A stretch of 64,000 nucleotides of DNA from Krasilnikovozyma curviuscula (lineage: Eukaryota > Basidiomycota > Tremellomycetes > Cystofilobasidiales > Mrakiaceae): NCBI GenBank assembly GCA_014825775.1, contig MVAQ01000067.1, positions 1-64,000 on the forward strand, read 5' to 3'. Each line of letters starts with the position of its first letter. Positions within the stretch are counted from its first letter, which is position 1. Below the pieces are notes generated by a model. It saw only the letters and a list, made by a program, of their open reading frames with translations. It ran no database searches and was not told the origin of the DNA. A program made the position numbers and the translations under genes. Below, in pieces: positions 45,141 to 57,639 of the stretch.

Positions 45141-48118
45141 ATGACTGTAACCCAACGAAGAAAGAACACTCTGGTAGCAGCAGACGATAAAGGTGGGTAG
45201 AACCAGCTAGAGAACCTTTTCACCCCCCCTTTTTTTGGGCACTCTGTTCCGTTCGCTTACGCTCGGCCTTGCCTTTTGCTCATGATTTTGGCCCACCTTA
45301 GGCGCGACGACTGAACCGGGAATCAAGTGTGAGTAGTAAACTTGACCTCTGTATATATAGGGAATCAAGCTGACAGGGTTTCCTTTTGTCTAGACGACTG
45401 TGACTTCTGTCATGCCGACATTGTTCGTACCGCTTTTGTTCTGACGCTCAACGCGCCACTCGAGTCTATAGAGAAGCTCCCGGCGATGCTGACTATACAT
45501 GTTTAACATTTCTTTATAAGACTCACACTGTCCGAATCAAATGTGCAGCCCAAGGGTGTGAAGAGGTGGATTTGTGCCCCTCGTGCTTCTGTGAGGGAAA
45601 GGAAGGAGGAAGGCATAAACGATGGCATGACTATCGGGTAGTGGTGAGTAAAATACTTTCATCATCTGTTAGAAGCTCTCAGAGGTGTATGGAGAGCCGA
45701 AGCTCCCTCAGTGCTGACTAATCCACGGTGTGCTTCTCAACTTTCAAAACTTAGGAACAACACTCGTATCCCATATTCACCCCCGACTGGGGAGCTGACG
45801 AAGAGCTCCTTCTGATAGAAGGACTCACTCTGTATGGCTTGGGAAACTGGCAGGATGCAGCGGACCACGTAGGGACGAGGACGAGAGAGGAATGTGAAGC
45901 TCATTACATTCAGGTCTGGGTGCCTCAAGTTATAGGCGGTGAGAACTTTGCTAGTACATTGGAGGATCAGGAAGGGATGTTGAAGGTTGAGGGTGGCATC
46001 GACGGCTTCCAGCAGAGGAAGAAGAGGCGGATAGAGGAAATGAGAGGTAAAGCGCTAGGTGAGTGAAGATCCCATTCGCTATTACTGGGACCTCCCGCTT
46101 AACAGTCTATTTCGGGTAAATTTATTAGTGATTCCAAACCCAGCACTCAAGAAGCCCTTAGTGTCAGCTCCGACAAATCACGAAATAGCAGGATTCATGC
46201 CAGGTCGTCTCGATTTCGAACACGAACTGGTCCATGACGAAGCTGAAAACCCGGTCAAGGAGCTGGAGTTTGGATTGGTGCTGGACTACGGTGGTGATGA
46301 GCAGCCGGATGAGGATGGAAACATCGTACCAAAGTCTGGTGATGCTCCTCAACCGACAGCTGCAAAGCGCGAGCAGATAGACGTTGCTGGTGGGACCGCA
46401 ACACCAGGCCCCAGTGGAGGAGCGATGGAAGTGGATGACGATGATCATCATGATGAACATGACGAAGATGCTGATGGGGAGGGAGAAGATGAAGACATAG
46501 AGGACACCAAGACATCAACAGCCGGCGGCGGCGAAACTTCCGGGAAAGGCCTTAACAAAGTCAAACTTGAAGAATCTAACGCATCACTACCTATATCATC
46601 GCTCCCAAATTTGGAATCTTCACCTACACCGTCAGCAGCAGCGTCACACTCTCCGTCTCACACCAAAAACAAGAGAAACCCTCCTTCATCTAAACAATCC
46701 GTAGCTTCAGCCATCCCACAATCACAACTCAACTCAATATTAGCACAAGATTCTCTCTCTGCATCCCCAGCCGGAACGACGGCAACGTCACCATCCTCAG
46801 CTTTTGAACTATCACCTTCCCCAGCCCCTCAAAGTCAGCAGCCGACAGTCAAGGAAGACGAAGACGGTAATGTTGTACCGATACCACCAGCCCCACCTGC
46901 TCCAGCACCCGTGGTCAACACTGATTCTCCTGACTATCTGGAAAATCCAGACGACTTAGCTCTCAAGTTGGCCCTCCTGCGCTCCTACATGGACAAACTG
47001 GATAGGAGAGCTGAAGCGAAAGCCATCATCTTTGATCGTGGTCTGATGGAGTATAAAAAAGTACGTCATCTATTTCTATCTGTCTATATTCTGAGTTCCT
47101 CTGACCTCTCCTTCACGCCCTTGCTGCTCACTCAGGTTCAAGCTGCCGAACGAAAACGACCACCGCGAGAGAAGGATCTCATCCACAAATACAAAGTATT
47201 CGCCAAGCTTCAGACTGCCGCCGACTTCGAGCTCTTCGTCACTGGCCTCATCTATGAACAGACTCTCCGACAGCGTATCCTCCAGCTCCAGAACTATCGC
47301 GCTAAGGGCATCACGACTCTTGTTGACGCTGACAGGTACGACACGATGTTGGAAGCCAGGAATAACGGGACCGCAGGACTACTGGATATGGGTGCAAAGA
47401 GCAGAGTGGGCGGATCGTCTGGAGGGTCTGCTGCCAGAGTTGGTGGGCCTGACGGGAAGAGAGTTGGTGATGAGCATGGGAGGCACAGCAGGGATACCTC
47501 TGCAGGGCCAATGGCCGGTCGCCGCACTCGTGAGTAGCATTTTCACACTAAAGAATTCTCAGGTCTTCCATTGCTCACCTTCTTGGTTTGTGAAACATCT
47601 CAGCCGCCCCCCTCAATCTCGCATCAGCTCAATCCATCCACCTGCTTTCACCGGCAGAAGTCGCGCTCTGTTCTTCAATTCGTATCCTCCCCCAACCGTA
47701 CTTGGACATCAAACAAGTCCTCATCAGAGAGTATGCCCGCAGCCACGGCAAACTCAAAAGACGTGACGCTCGTTCTCTCGTCAAAATCGACGTCAACAAG
47801 ACTTCGAAGATCTGGGATCTGTTGGCGGAGATGGGTCTCTTGCGAGCTGATGGGAAACCACCACCCCCTTCCGATAACAAAGCTTTCCAACCACCACCGC
47901 TGTCATCGCAACTACTACCTACAACGTTTGTCGAGGGAGACGACCAAGATACTGCCATGATCGATGTTGAGATCGAGACCCCGCTACTACCAACAGAAAT
48001 TTCCGCCGTAGACCCCGTCTCCTTAGATCAACAACTCCAACAAGCAGTGTTTGATGAACCTGTAGTACCAGCACCTACCACCCAGTCCCTACCAGAATCT
48101 CAGGATGCAGTCCTCTAA
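45141..48118 (+). CDS. ADA2: SAGA transcriptional adaptor Ada2
   Basis: Ada2 binds Gcn5 and Ada3 in the SAGA histone acetyltransferase module and stimulates acetylation of nucleosomes. The ZZ zinc finger is reassembled as DCDFCHADITHTVRIKCAAQ, then GCEEVDLCPSCFCEG and RHKRWHDYRVV. Its second intron uses a GTTCGT donor near 45426. The SANT domain reads EELLLIEGLTLYGLGNWQDA, AADHVGTRTREECEAHYIQVW. Next are the MPGRLDFEHELVHDEAE segment typical of Ada2, a long acidic and Ser/Pro-rich linker, and LALLRSYMDKLDRRAEAKAI. The C-terminal SWIRM domain shows LDIKQVLIREYARSHGKLKR. It ends ESQDAVL at 48118. The linker is long compared with yeast Ada2. Confidence 0.93.
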
Positions 48119-48452
48119 CTCTTACATCTCCTGATCCTTTCTCATCTATACAACATCATTACATCACATCGCATTACATTACATAAATCACATTCCATAA
48201 TATCATGTTTATCACACTACTCTTGTGGGTATTCTCTCCCACCAATTCCAGAGGTTTTCGTCGTCGCTCCAGAACACTTCTCATAACTTTGCTTGTTCAA
48301 ATTCTGTATATTGCGTTGTAAACTATGCGAGGACCGAGTGCATTGGCAAAAATAAAGAATAGACCACTATGGTTTGCTTCGATGTACAATTATGAACACT
48401 ACGGTTAATTTATCTCGCCGAAGCAGCAATCGCTCCACAGCGCTCGATCTGT
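48119..48452. other. Convergent 3' region, no gene seen
   Basis: An AT-rich stretch between the ADA2 stop codon and the stop codon of the small acidic protein gene. Confidence 0.5.
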
Positions 48453-48844
48453 CTACTCATCGGCGGCGGAGGCGGAATCGACAGCACGATCAACCTCTTT
48501 CTCTTGGGCGTACTAGTAGGTTAAGAAACATGTGAGTTTAACTCGTCAGGGACACTTATGAGGCAAACTCACAGCATCATTTGATACGCCTCGCGTCTTG
48601 ACCCCTGCTGAATCGTCGAGAATATTTGCGTCTCCTCCTAGGTCTTTTACCTCACTAGACACAGATCGGAGTAAGCATTCGCGTTTATTGAAGTAAATAG
48701 AGGCTTTACGTGGACATACGTCGAGGAAACAACGCCAGTGGTTTCACTCTTCTCAGCCTCGCGATCTTCTGTCGCAACACGCGAGTCATCGGGTTGGTAT
48801 TCCTCTTGAGATGTGATATCGGAAGACGATTCAGTTGTAGACAT
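48453..48844 (-). CDS. Small acidic disordered protein, 88 residues
   Basis: Three exons, 48720-48844, 48573-48654 and 48453-48512, total 267 nt and keep one frame. The protein is very hydrophilic and acidic: MSTTESSSDITSQEEYQPDD, then EKSETTGVVSSTEVKDL, DANILDDSAGVKTRGVSND and AVDSASAADE at the C-terminus. It has no cysteine, tryptophan or hydrophobic core, so it is probably unfolded. Stress-related or hydrophilin-like roles are typical of such proteins, but I recognise no family. The intron phases and clean splice sites are the main evidence that it is real. Confidence 0.6.
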
Positions 48845-49221
48845 TGCAATATTTGTTGAGGATGAATTTAGGTAGTGATAGAGAATGTCTAAAATCACAG
48901 TCGTACCCGATTGATCAGCTTTTATAGCGCGGATCACAGATTACTCCAATGTGGATGGTGAAATGATGTGGGTTCCGGCTCGATGGCCGCCATCTGAGCT
49001 CCAAGTCCAAATCGAGAGGAGTCACTTGGAGAACTAAGCATCACTCATTAAACTAAAATCGATGCTCTCGCTTTGCAGGAGCGATGTAAAAACGTAAGTG
49101 ATTGCCTTGCTGAATTAGAACGCCTCATCCCATTTTGACCATTGGACTGTTGTACAACAAGATAACACTGTATTATCGATAACTAGATCAGAGCTTTCAT
49201 TATGTGCCCTCTCCTTGGACT
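48845..49221. other. Upstream region of the small acidic protein gene
   Basis: No gene seen between the small acidic protein gene and the 3' end of the GT61 gene. Confidence 0.45.
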
Positions 49222-51559
49222 CTATGCCTTCCAACCCTTCAATCTTTTTTCGATCAGCTCGATGACCGCCTTTGGATCCACCAGAATCTTTGATGAATGG
49301 AAGTCGTCCGGCCAGTTGATGTTTGGATACTCCTCCATTGTATCTTTGACTTGGTCGTACCACACTCCGTAATGCCTATGCCCAAGAGCGATGGCAGGCA
49401 AGCCGTAGTCGTAGTTCCATCCTTCTTTCTGGAAGATTTCAATCACAGTGGAGTGAGGTGACGGCTTCATCCAGAGTTGGTGACTAGTAAAAAGTGATTA
49501 AAGAGCTCCTTTTGGTCAGTAGCTGGATCGGCAATCGGAAAGTAAAAGGGCCAATTGATAAGCTTACGAAAGGCCGTTACCGTGGCTAGAGATTAATGCA
49601 ACATTGTAAGTTCCACGAAGCAGAGGCTATGTGTCAGTCATAAGGTGAATGGCTTACATTCCAAGCATAACTGTCGTTCTAGAAGCCAAGTGGAATTGCT
49701 CTGCAATCGTCATTTTGCCCATTGTAGGAACCTCAATCGTCCAGCCGTGCTTTTCACCCATGGCGGTCAAAGCCTCAACGAGCTGTAAATGGTTGCTTTC
49801 TTCCAATTCTCGATGGTTGTCGTTAAACTTGGTCTGTCGGGAGACGTAAGTGATGACACTGAAAAGAACGAAGCAAGAGTTGTTGTCAGGTTTCCGAGAG
49901 CTCCACAAACGGAATTCGACAGCAAAAGCAGAGAGCAAACACACGGTGGTTCATTGATTGTCCATGGCTTTCCAATCGCCTTCAGCATAGCGCTTCTTAT
50001 CGGCATCCACCAGTTTGGGCTGTTGCCAGGTAAAGTCATGATATCTGAGAAAGGCTTGAAGAAAGCGGGCCCGCCATTTTGACCACCGTAGGAAGGGCCA
50101 AGTTCACCAGACTGTACAAGAGAATAAAGAAAAAGCGTCAACCTCGCCGATCTGAGACAAATGACAAGGGGAGCGACGGGCGACACTTACACTTCTGTCG
50201 ACTAGCACCACTCTGTCAAACATGTAAGTCAAGTGTGTCTTGGCTCTGTCCTGCATATCCAACTTGTATTCCATGTTGGCGCTTGGGAAAACACTCTTAA
50301 AGAAGAAGGGGTTCAGGCCGTGGGAGTCACGCCAGGCGCTTTCTGTTGCTCTGGAGAACATCATGCGCGCTGGAGCAGAGAGGGACGTGGATCCTGATGA
50401 GGTGATAGTTGGGTCGAGGTGCGAGTATGCCTTGAATGCTCCCAAGAATAGTTCACAGACCAAATGATCTAGTTGCAGGATCTGGTCAGGGCGCCTGGGT
50501 ACGCGTCTTCTAAACACTTCGAAAACTCACAGTAGTGATCCAGGAAGATCTATATATAGCAATAAAATCAGCTGAGGTCTCAAAAACTAAAAGAAAGAGG
50601 GGAAAGAGCTCACGGTACCATCGTCGTTGAAGAAGATCTGAAAACAACGTCCCCGAGTGAGGAATCAGAATCGACTGCCGGATGCAACGAGAAAAAGGGA
50701 AATAGAGTAAAGTATTACTCACAGTGAAATCGTTGATCGTGACTGCGGTATCTCCCAACATCTCTTTTGCCTCAACCGGTGTGATCATCTGTTGCGCGAA
50801 GAAGGTCAGTCGAGACTCATCAGTACGATGACAGTCAACTCACCCTGATGTCCTCCTCCGTAGGAAATCTTTCTTCCTGTGTTACTGCGACATGTGACCC
50901 CTTTCCGTTACTGAACATGTGCTTGAGTTGGGGGAAGGACGAAGGAGTATTGGATACGATGAACAGAGTTCCATTTTTCATGTACTGCAAGAAAACACAA
51001 ATGTCAGTCAAATTCGAACAGGTTTAGAGTGAAACCTCTCGAGGAAACCCTTCCTAGCCTTGTTGCTGTTGACCAATAATAGCACAACACTGCGCTGAGG
51101 CGAACAAGGGAAAGTGTAACTCACCAGCTTGTCGAACAAGTTGAAGCCAGGAGCTTTGACCTTGAGCTCCGTCTCAGCCAAGCCACCAGTAACCAAATGA
51201 ATCTGGTCTCCAAACACGCTTTCACCAAGCTTCTTGGGCTTCCTGCTCTGACCTGCACTACCCGCAGAACCGTCTTTTTTGGGCTGGTTCTTTCCGCCTC
51301 TGAAGGAACCCATCACTTTTCTGAAAGAAGACCCTCCGACACCATGCTCGTCGTCTGTAGTATCAAAGTAGTGTCCTGTTGCCAAGTGGCTCTCAACTTC
51401 GATGATCTTCTGTTGGTTGTAGTAGTAGAAGAGAATAAGGACGGCAGATATCGAGACCCAGACGATGGTCCGTTTGTTGCTCCTCGACCTCGTCAGGCTG
51501 GCTGCCTTCTCACGAAGAGAGTTCCCCCTCCTCGTTCGCTGTTTCTCCGACAGAGGCAT
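49222..51559 (-). CDS. GT61 (DUF563) glycosyltransferase, type II membrane protein
   Basis: It probably adds a sugar to a glycan in the Golgi lumen. The family includes plant xylosyltransferases and EOGT. The start at 51559 (MPLSEKQRTRRGNS) leads to a basic cytosolic tail, then one membrane anchor TIVWVSISAVLILFYYY at about residues 30-46, then a Gly/Lys-rich stem. The catalytic region has HMFSNGKGSHVAVTQEER, MFDRVVLVDRSS, VITYVSRQTKFNDNHRELEE, KMTIAEQFHLASRTTVMLG and ALISSHGNGLSHQLWMKPSP, the last two being the DUF563 hallmark around GxHGxxL. It ends EKRLKGWKA at 49222. There are about ten introns. Sugar donor and acceptor cannot be predicted from this. Confidence 0.8.
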
Positions 51560-51893
51560 CCTCAGGGCGCTGGGCTGGCAAAGTGGAAGACGACCGCCAG
51601 CAAGCACCTAGACTGCAGCGGCGGAGGACAGACAGGAGGTGGCGTCGACACATCGTGAGAGAGATCTCGTCATTCGAATGGGTCGAATGAATGCATTCAA
51701 AGCTTCTGGAATTTAGTTTACAAATATCATGAAACATGTGAGGAAAGCGAACTCTGGCGGCAGGGTTGGTGTTCTCATTTGGAACGTCGCACAGTGATCG
51801 ATCTTTCTCTAGTGACACTGTTGCTCTTGACTATGCGATTTGGAAGACAAGCGAAAAGAAGTGTATCATCAACTAGATTATTTTGAATTTCAC
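51560..51893. other. Upstream region of the GT61 gene
   Basis: No gene seen. It also holds the 3' region of the aspartic protease gene. Confidence 0.45.
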
Positions 51894-53725
51894 TTAGAAT
51901 GGTACAGGGCTGTAGGAAGTGTTCCTAACTAGGTTGAAGTCGGTGACTGCAGCAGTGCTGTTGAGGATGGATATGAGCTACAAGAGAAAGAATCTTAATC
52001 GCCGTTCCAAACCAAGGACGATGGAGATACACACCTGTATGAAAGCGTCGCTGTTTTGCCCAGTCGCATTGTTGAAGCTGAACAAGCAAGAAGCCTTCGT
52101 CAGCTTCTTGTAGTCAACCCAGAGCCGGAAGAAGGTACTCACTTCCCAAAGTCGTAGAGAGCATACGTGGACTTCAGCATAGGTGAGCCCAGAATCCAGT
52201 CTGGACCAGCGCTGAAGCTTGAAGGCAGTAGGTAACTGATGCAGTAGGTGCCGTTACCGCTGAGATCGGCACTGACGTCCAAGGGATGCAATGGGAAACT
52301 TGAGCCGTTTCCAAATCCGACATTGATTTCCATCATTGTTTCACATGCTGCGTGCAACAAAACATCGCGTCAGTAGAGCAAGATATGAGATACGATGCTG
52401 CGATAGACACACGAATAGTGTAGTAGCCCGAAGCAATTCCAATAGGATAAGGCACGTAGGTAGCTCCTGGAACCTGCTTATGGATCGCATCGATGATCGA
52501 AGGTGGGCCGGCAATGGAAGCGGTGCCTGAATCCATCCAAGTGATAGCCGTATCTGGCCTGCTGCTTCTTGGACTGGTGATGTTGACAGATTGGCCATTC
52601 AATGTCAGGTTGGTCATCTCGATACTCCACACCTGGCTCCCTGGACCAGCTGCTTTAATGACTGGGAACTTGGTGGTGTTTTGTATGTATGAATAGTTGG
52701 AAAGATACTCCCCAATGGTGAAAGCGCCGAACTGTAGAGAGTAGGGTCGATAATTGGGTATGTACGTGCGGGACCCTGAAGAGATCTTAAAACTCACGGA
52801 AGTCATTAACGGGTCCGAAGACGTTCTTCCCAGAATGAAAGAAAAGAATCTTTTCAGAGTCGGGTTCTGCAAATTGTGGAAGGTCAGGCGGACTTCTTCT
52901 TGCAACCTCAGAACAAAAAACCTGACTCACTTGCTCCCAAAGCTTCGAACATTGTCAAGATAATTAGTTGACTGGTAATCACACAGATATTCAGGTAAGG
53001 GGAACCCACCTTTGTCGTGAAACCGCTGGCTGCCAAACTACCGTTGTTGAGGTCTTTGTAATCAGCCGAGATGACGGAAGCATTAGGAAGACCCAAACCC
53101 AGTCTAAAGTGAAGAACGAAGACCTTAGTAGTCTCAGAAGGGTTTTGAGCGAGTTAAAGGTGTATTTACAAGCCATCAGCCGAAGAGAAAGACCCTTGGC
53201 CACTCGAATTCGTCAAAACAAGAGCTTGGTGACTGACATTGTATCCACCGAACTCAACGTTGGCTGTGTACACGGGACCAGCAGCGTATCCAAATCTTGA
53301 AAATTTACTCAAAAAGTCTAAGTAACTAGTCATACCTCCGTGAGCCAGAATACTTACCCGTAAGAAAGATTTCGGAACTGGGCTGGAGCAATTGGCGAGG
53401 CGACTGGGAGCGGCTTGGTACCATTGAAACCACGAATGAAGAGATCAGACGATCCAGTATCTAGTTGTACTACGTATGTGGTATTTCCAATCAGCAAGTC
53501 GCCGTAATACACTGAGTCGAGGTAGTTGGTGAAGTTGACGGCAGTGTTGTTGGCTGTGTCGACAAACGAACGCTTGTAGTTGCGGGTGCTGGATTGTCGA
53601 CTGAATTTTTCTGTCCTTCTGAGAGAGGGTTCAGATGCTGTACGGATTGGGATGATCAGAGAAGATGCGATCTGGCCGACCGAAAGGGTTATGAGCAGCG
53701 AAGACAGCGTTGAGGTCAACATCAT
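51894..53725 (-). CDS. Secreted aspartic protease (pepsin family A1)
   Basis: It is a secreted or vacuolar endopeptidase. A signal peptide is seen (MMLTSTLSSLLITLSVGQIA), then a propeptide with basic residues. The first catalytic motif is VVQLDTGSSDLFIRG and the second TAITWMDSGTASIAGPP. YYGDLLIG precedes the first aspartate; a pepsin flap region (FGGYNVSHQALVL) and DGLLGLGLPNASVI lie between. It ends AAVTDFNLVRNTSYSPVPF at 51894, so the last exons are LYDFGNFNNATGQNSDAFIQ and the terminal one. Many Asn-x-Ser/Thr sites suggest N-glycosylation. About seven introns are present. The C-terminus shows no obvious GPI signal. Confidence 0.9.
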
Positions 53726-54403
53726 CGCCGGTTGAGAAGAATGGTAAAGAAAATATGGGGAGAGAAAGGTCAGTGTTGGGCGGAGAAGTGAGGATGGCGA
53801 AAAGAAAGACTTCGTACTTATAAAGCTGTTCGCTTCCTATCGGTATGACGTCTAGCCACCTTGGCTCGGAAGGCGACGCAAGGCGAGCTGCATCATTCTG
53901 ACGGGGATTCACTGAACTCCAATATACTAGGAAGAGTCCATAAATGATCGGTGTTTCACACAGAGAGTAGTTTTAGAGAAGCAAAAAAAAAAAAAAAACA
54001 GTGTCGGGCTGAAGTTGACACGCCATCGGTGGTTACGTTTTACCCATATTTTTTCTTCTTTCTGCCATTTCCTCCAAGGCAACGTGAAGCACATATAGCA
54101 TTGATTAAGATAGATCAGAAGAGAAATGTCTTTATTTTATTTAATTGTTTTATCTTATCAATTATGGCAGCACGCAATTCGATTTTTTTCAAACTCCGCT
54201 CCTCGTCTCGATGCTATGACAAACCTCAAGCTTCTTGTCCTTTTTCCAACTCTCACTTTTGACCTTAGACCTCAGTAAAATAGAATAGAACTTCCAACTG
54301 GCAAAGTAGAAGAACTCTTGCCATCTCAACTGGTCTTGACCCAATACCTTCACCTTGCCTGTTGACGGGTACTAACCGCGAAGCAACAGTCAGCAGCTCG
54401 ACA
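53726..54403. promoter_or_regulatory. Divergent upstream region of the protease and sulfate permease genes
   Basis: No gene seen. It contains a 16-nt A run at 53983-53998 and an AT-rich stretch near 54111-54165. It is the likely promoter region of both genes. Confidence 0.4.
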
Positions 54404-57400
54404 ATGGCCACTCCAGCGCCTTCCAGCACTCCAACCAACACAGACTCGATAGAATCTATCCAGGATGTAACTGCACCTCCCTCATCTTCCAAAGTATCGC
54501 GAAGAAGCCAGCACGACGACAGCGATGGACGCCCTTCAGGCGTCACGACATCCACATTGAAGCAATTCGGTCGATGGGTCGTAGATGCTGATGAAGAGGA
54601 ACTACCGACTGTCTCCAGTTTTGACTACTTTAGAGAGTTGGGCAGTCATCCTGCAGAGAAGGTGAGTCGACAAGTTGTATTTTGCGCGGTTGCCCCCTTC
54701 CTGATCCCGACTCCACCTTTCTCTTGTGTTTTCATTATTTAGACTATCGGCTATTTCAGATCCCTGTTCCCGTTCCTTTCGTGGCTTCCTCATTACAACT
54801 TTACGTGGCTGGTAGGCGATTTGATTGCTGGAATAACTGTTGGTCTCGTTCTCGTCCCGCAATCAATGTCATACGCGGGTCTCGCCAATCTCAGACCAGA
54901 ATTTGGTCTGTACTCTTCTTTCGTTGGTGTCTTCGTTTACGCATTCTTCGGTAAGCACCAGCATTGTTGTCTTCTGTTACATCCCAAGCTTATTGTTTGT
55001 CATTCGTTTCACCACAGCCACTTCGAAGGATGTGTCAATTGGGCCAGTGGCTGTCATGAGTCTTGAAACTGGCCGTATTATCTCTTCCATCCAAGCATCT
55101 CACCCTGGTCAGTGGGCCTCTGAGACGATAGCAACTGCCGTCGCCTTCATTTGTGGTTTCGTGCGTATGATGTCCTTTTTCTTCTTGCGCTATTTTTTTA
55201 CTGACTGTAGATGTTTTGAATATTTACAGATCGTGCTTGGAATCGGTCTTTTGAGACTTGGTTGGATTATTGAGTTTATTCCAGTAGGTCGACTAATTTT
55301 GTTGATTTGTAACCCTCTTACTGACATGTCTCTCTCGAATCTTGCAGGTTCCTGCTGTCGCCGGTTTCATGACTGGTTCAGCCATTAACATTGCTGCGGG
55401 ACAAGTTCCAGCACTTTTTGGAATCTCAAAGCTTTTTAGTAAGTGTTTCAGCTTCCTCTGCTGTTGCTACCTTAGCGAGCCTGACCGTCCACCCCGCTCC
55501 TATTTAGATACGAAGGATTCAACGTATCTCGTTATCATCAACACTCTTAAAAACTTGAAACATAGTAAACTTGATGCCGCCCTTGGTGTTCCTTCTCTCT
55601 TTGGTCTCTACCTCGTAAAGTGGACTTGTGCATTCGGCGAGAAGAGATGGCCAAAATGGAGGTTAGTTGGCCCCCTCCTCCTTTCTTTGTTCCTATATTG
55701 TTTTATTCCTACCGAATTGAAGCATCTTCTCTCAGGCGTATCTAATGTCTAACCTTGAAACTTTGTTGATTCTACAGAAAAATGTTCTTCTTCGTGTCTG
55801 TCACTCGAAATGCGTTCACAATCATCATCTACACTGTTATCGCCTGGCAACTGACAATTCACGCCAAAAAAGCTCCAGTGTCTATCCTTGGAACGGTGCC
55901 ATCTGGGTTCCAGCACGTAGGACCACCGAAGGACATCAACTCCAATATGCTCAATGCTCTCGCTAGCCATCTTCCCGTAGCAACCATTATCTTGTTGCTG
56001 GAACATATAGCCATAGCGAAGAGTTTTGGAAGAGTGAATAACTATAAGATAAATCCGAACCAGGAGCTCATTGCGATTGGTGTTGGTGAGTGTTTTGCTT
56101 GAAATGTCTGGTAGTGCCTCCTCGCTAATCACGGCTCTTTGTGGTTTTCTTCAGCAAATACTCTGGGTTCCCTTTTCAATGCATACCCCTCAACTGGCTC
56201 ATTCTCACGTTCAGCTCTGAAGAGTAAGAGTGGAGTTCGTACACCAGCGGCAGGCATCCCAACCGGATTGTGCGTTATCATTGCGCTTTACGCGTTAACT
56301 TCAACGTTCTACTTCATCCCAAACGCTGTCCTCAGTGCAGTCATCATTCACGCTGTCGCAGATCTTGTTGTTTCTCCCCGTCAAGCATATCGGTTCTGGC
56401 TCGTCAGCCCCTTAGAAGCTGTCATTTGGTTCGCCGCCGTTATCATCACCGTCTTCACGACCATTGAGGACGGCATATACTTCTCGCTTGCTGCCTCGAT
56501 CGTTTTGTTGCTCTTTAGAATCGCTCGGCCAGCAGGAAATGGTTTCCTTGGGCGAGTGAAGGTCAAAATAGATGAGAGCGAAACAGAAAAGGGTGGAATC
56601 AGATACAGGGAAATTTTCGTACCTTTCAAAACACCAAGAGGTGGAATGACGAATCCCCAAGTGAGAGTCGAGCCACCTCCAGCTGGGATAGTTATCTACA
56701 GACTGTGAGTGAATAACAGCCTCTACAAAATGTCGAACAAAGTTCTGACGAAGGACCTTGTGCAGCGACAACTCTTTCACTTATCCGAACGCCAGCTACC
56801 ACAACTCAGCCCTTGTGGATCACGTCAAAGCAACCACTCGAAGAGGCAAACTTTCACTTTTCACCAAACCAGGAGACCGCCCTTGGAATGATCCAGGCCC
56901 TTCAAGGTGGACCGCAGCTGGACGCGCTGCACTTGCTGCTGAACAAGAAGCCATGGAACACCCATCATCAGTCAGCAAGCTACCACTCATCAGAGCTGTT
57001 GTCCTTGATTTCCAAGCAGTTGCATCTTTGGATACAACCGGCGTCCAGAATCTTGTAGATACGCGGAAGGAGATTGAGAGATGGGCTGATGCGCCTGTCA
57101 ACTTCCACTTCTCAGGTCAGCGTTTGCACTCGCTCATTGAAGTGTGCTTCTCACTGACACCATTGTATCTCTTCAGGCATCATCTCTCCTTGGGTGCAGC
57201 GTGCCTTGATTGCCGGTGGATTTGGTATTGACAAAGATGATCTTAATTCTCCTTGCGAAGTCACACCAGTTGTTCCAGTTATGGATTCAACCAGTGTGAG
57301 AAAACCACTGGATGAGCTTGCATTGGAACGCATGAATACTAGGCAACGCCAGCACGCTATGAGAGACAGAACTGCTGAGGAGGGCAGCTTATCTTCTGTA

Positions 57401-57508
57401 GAAGAACCACTCATTAGCAGAAGGACACCCTTCTTCCACTTCGACCTCGAAGAAGCTGTGAGAGCAGCAACTTCGGGAGCCAATTCACGCTCTGAGTCAC
57501 CTTCTTAA
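54404..57508 (+). CDS. SulP-family sulfate permease with STAS domain
   Basis: It imports sulfate at the plasma membrane for the assimilation pathway. The N-terminus is Ser/Thr-rich and cytosolic. The membrane domain follows: DLIAGITVGLVLVPQSMSYA with the SulP signature, SIGPVAVMSLETGRI, GLLRLGWIIEFIP and AVAGFMTGSAINIAAGQVPA. Then come LEHIAIAKSFGRVNNYKINP, ANTLGSLFNAYPSTGSFSRS and ALTSTFYFIPNAVLSAVIIH. The C-terminal STAS domain reads IRAVVLDFQAVASLDTTGVQ. It ends SGANSRSESPS at 57508. Numerous short introns interrupt it. A STAS insertion (TRRGKLSLFTKPGDRPWND) is typical of fungal members. Confidence 0.93.
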
Positions 57509-57639
57509 ACGGTGTATGTAGATACAAAAGTGTTGTACTTCTCGCGAGCAGCCTCGCCTTCACATGTAGTTTCTTTAGATGAAATAGATTTGCAGGTGCC
57601 CGGCGCATGCAAGTACTCAATGGAATAAGACATTATTCA

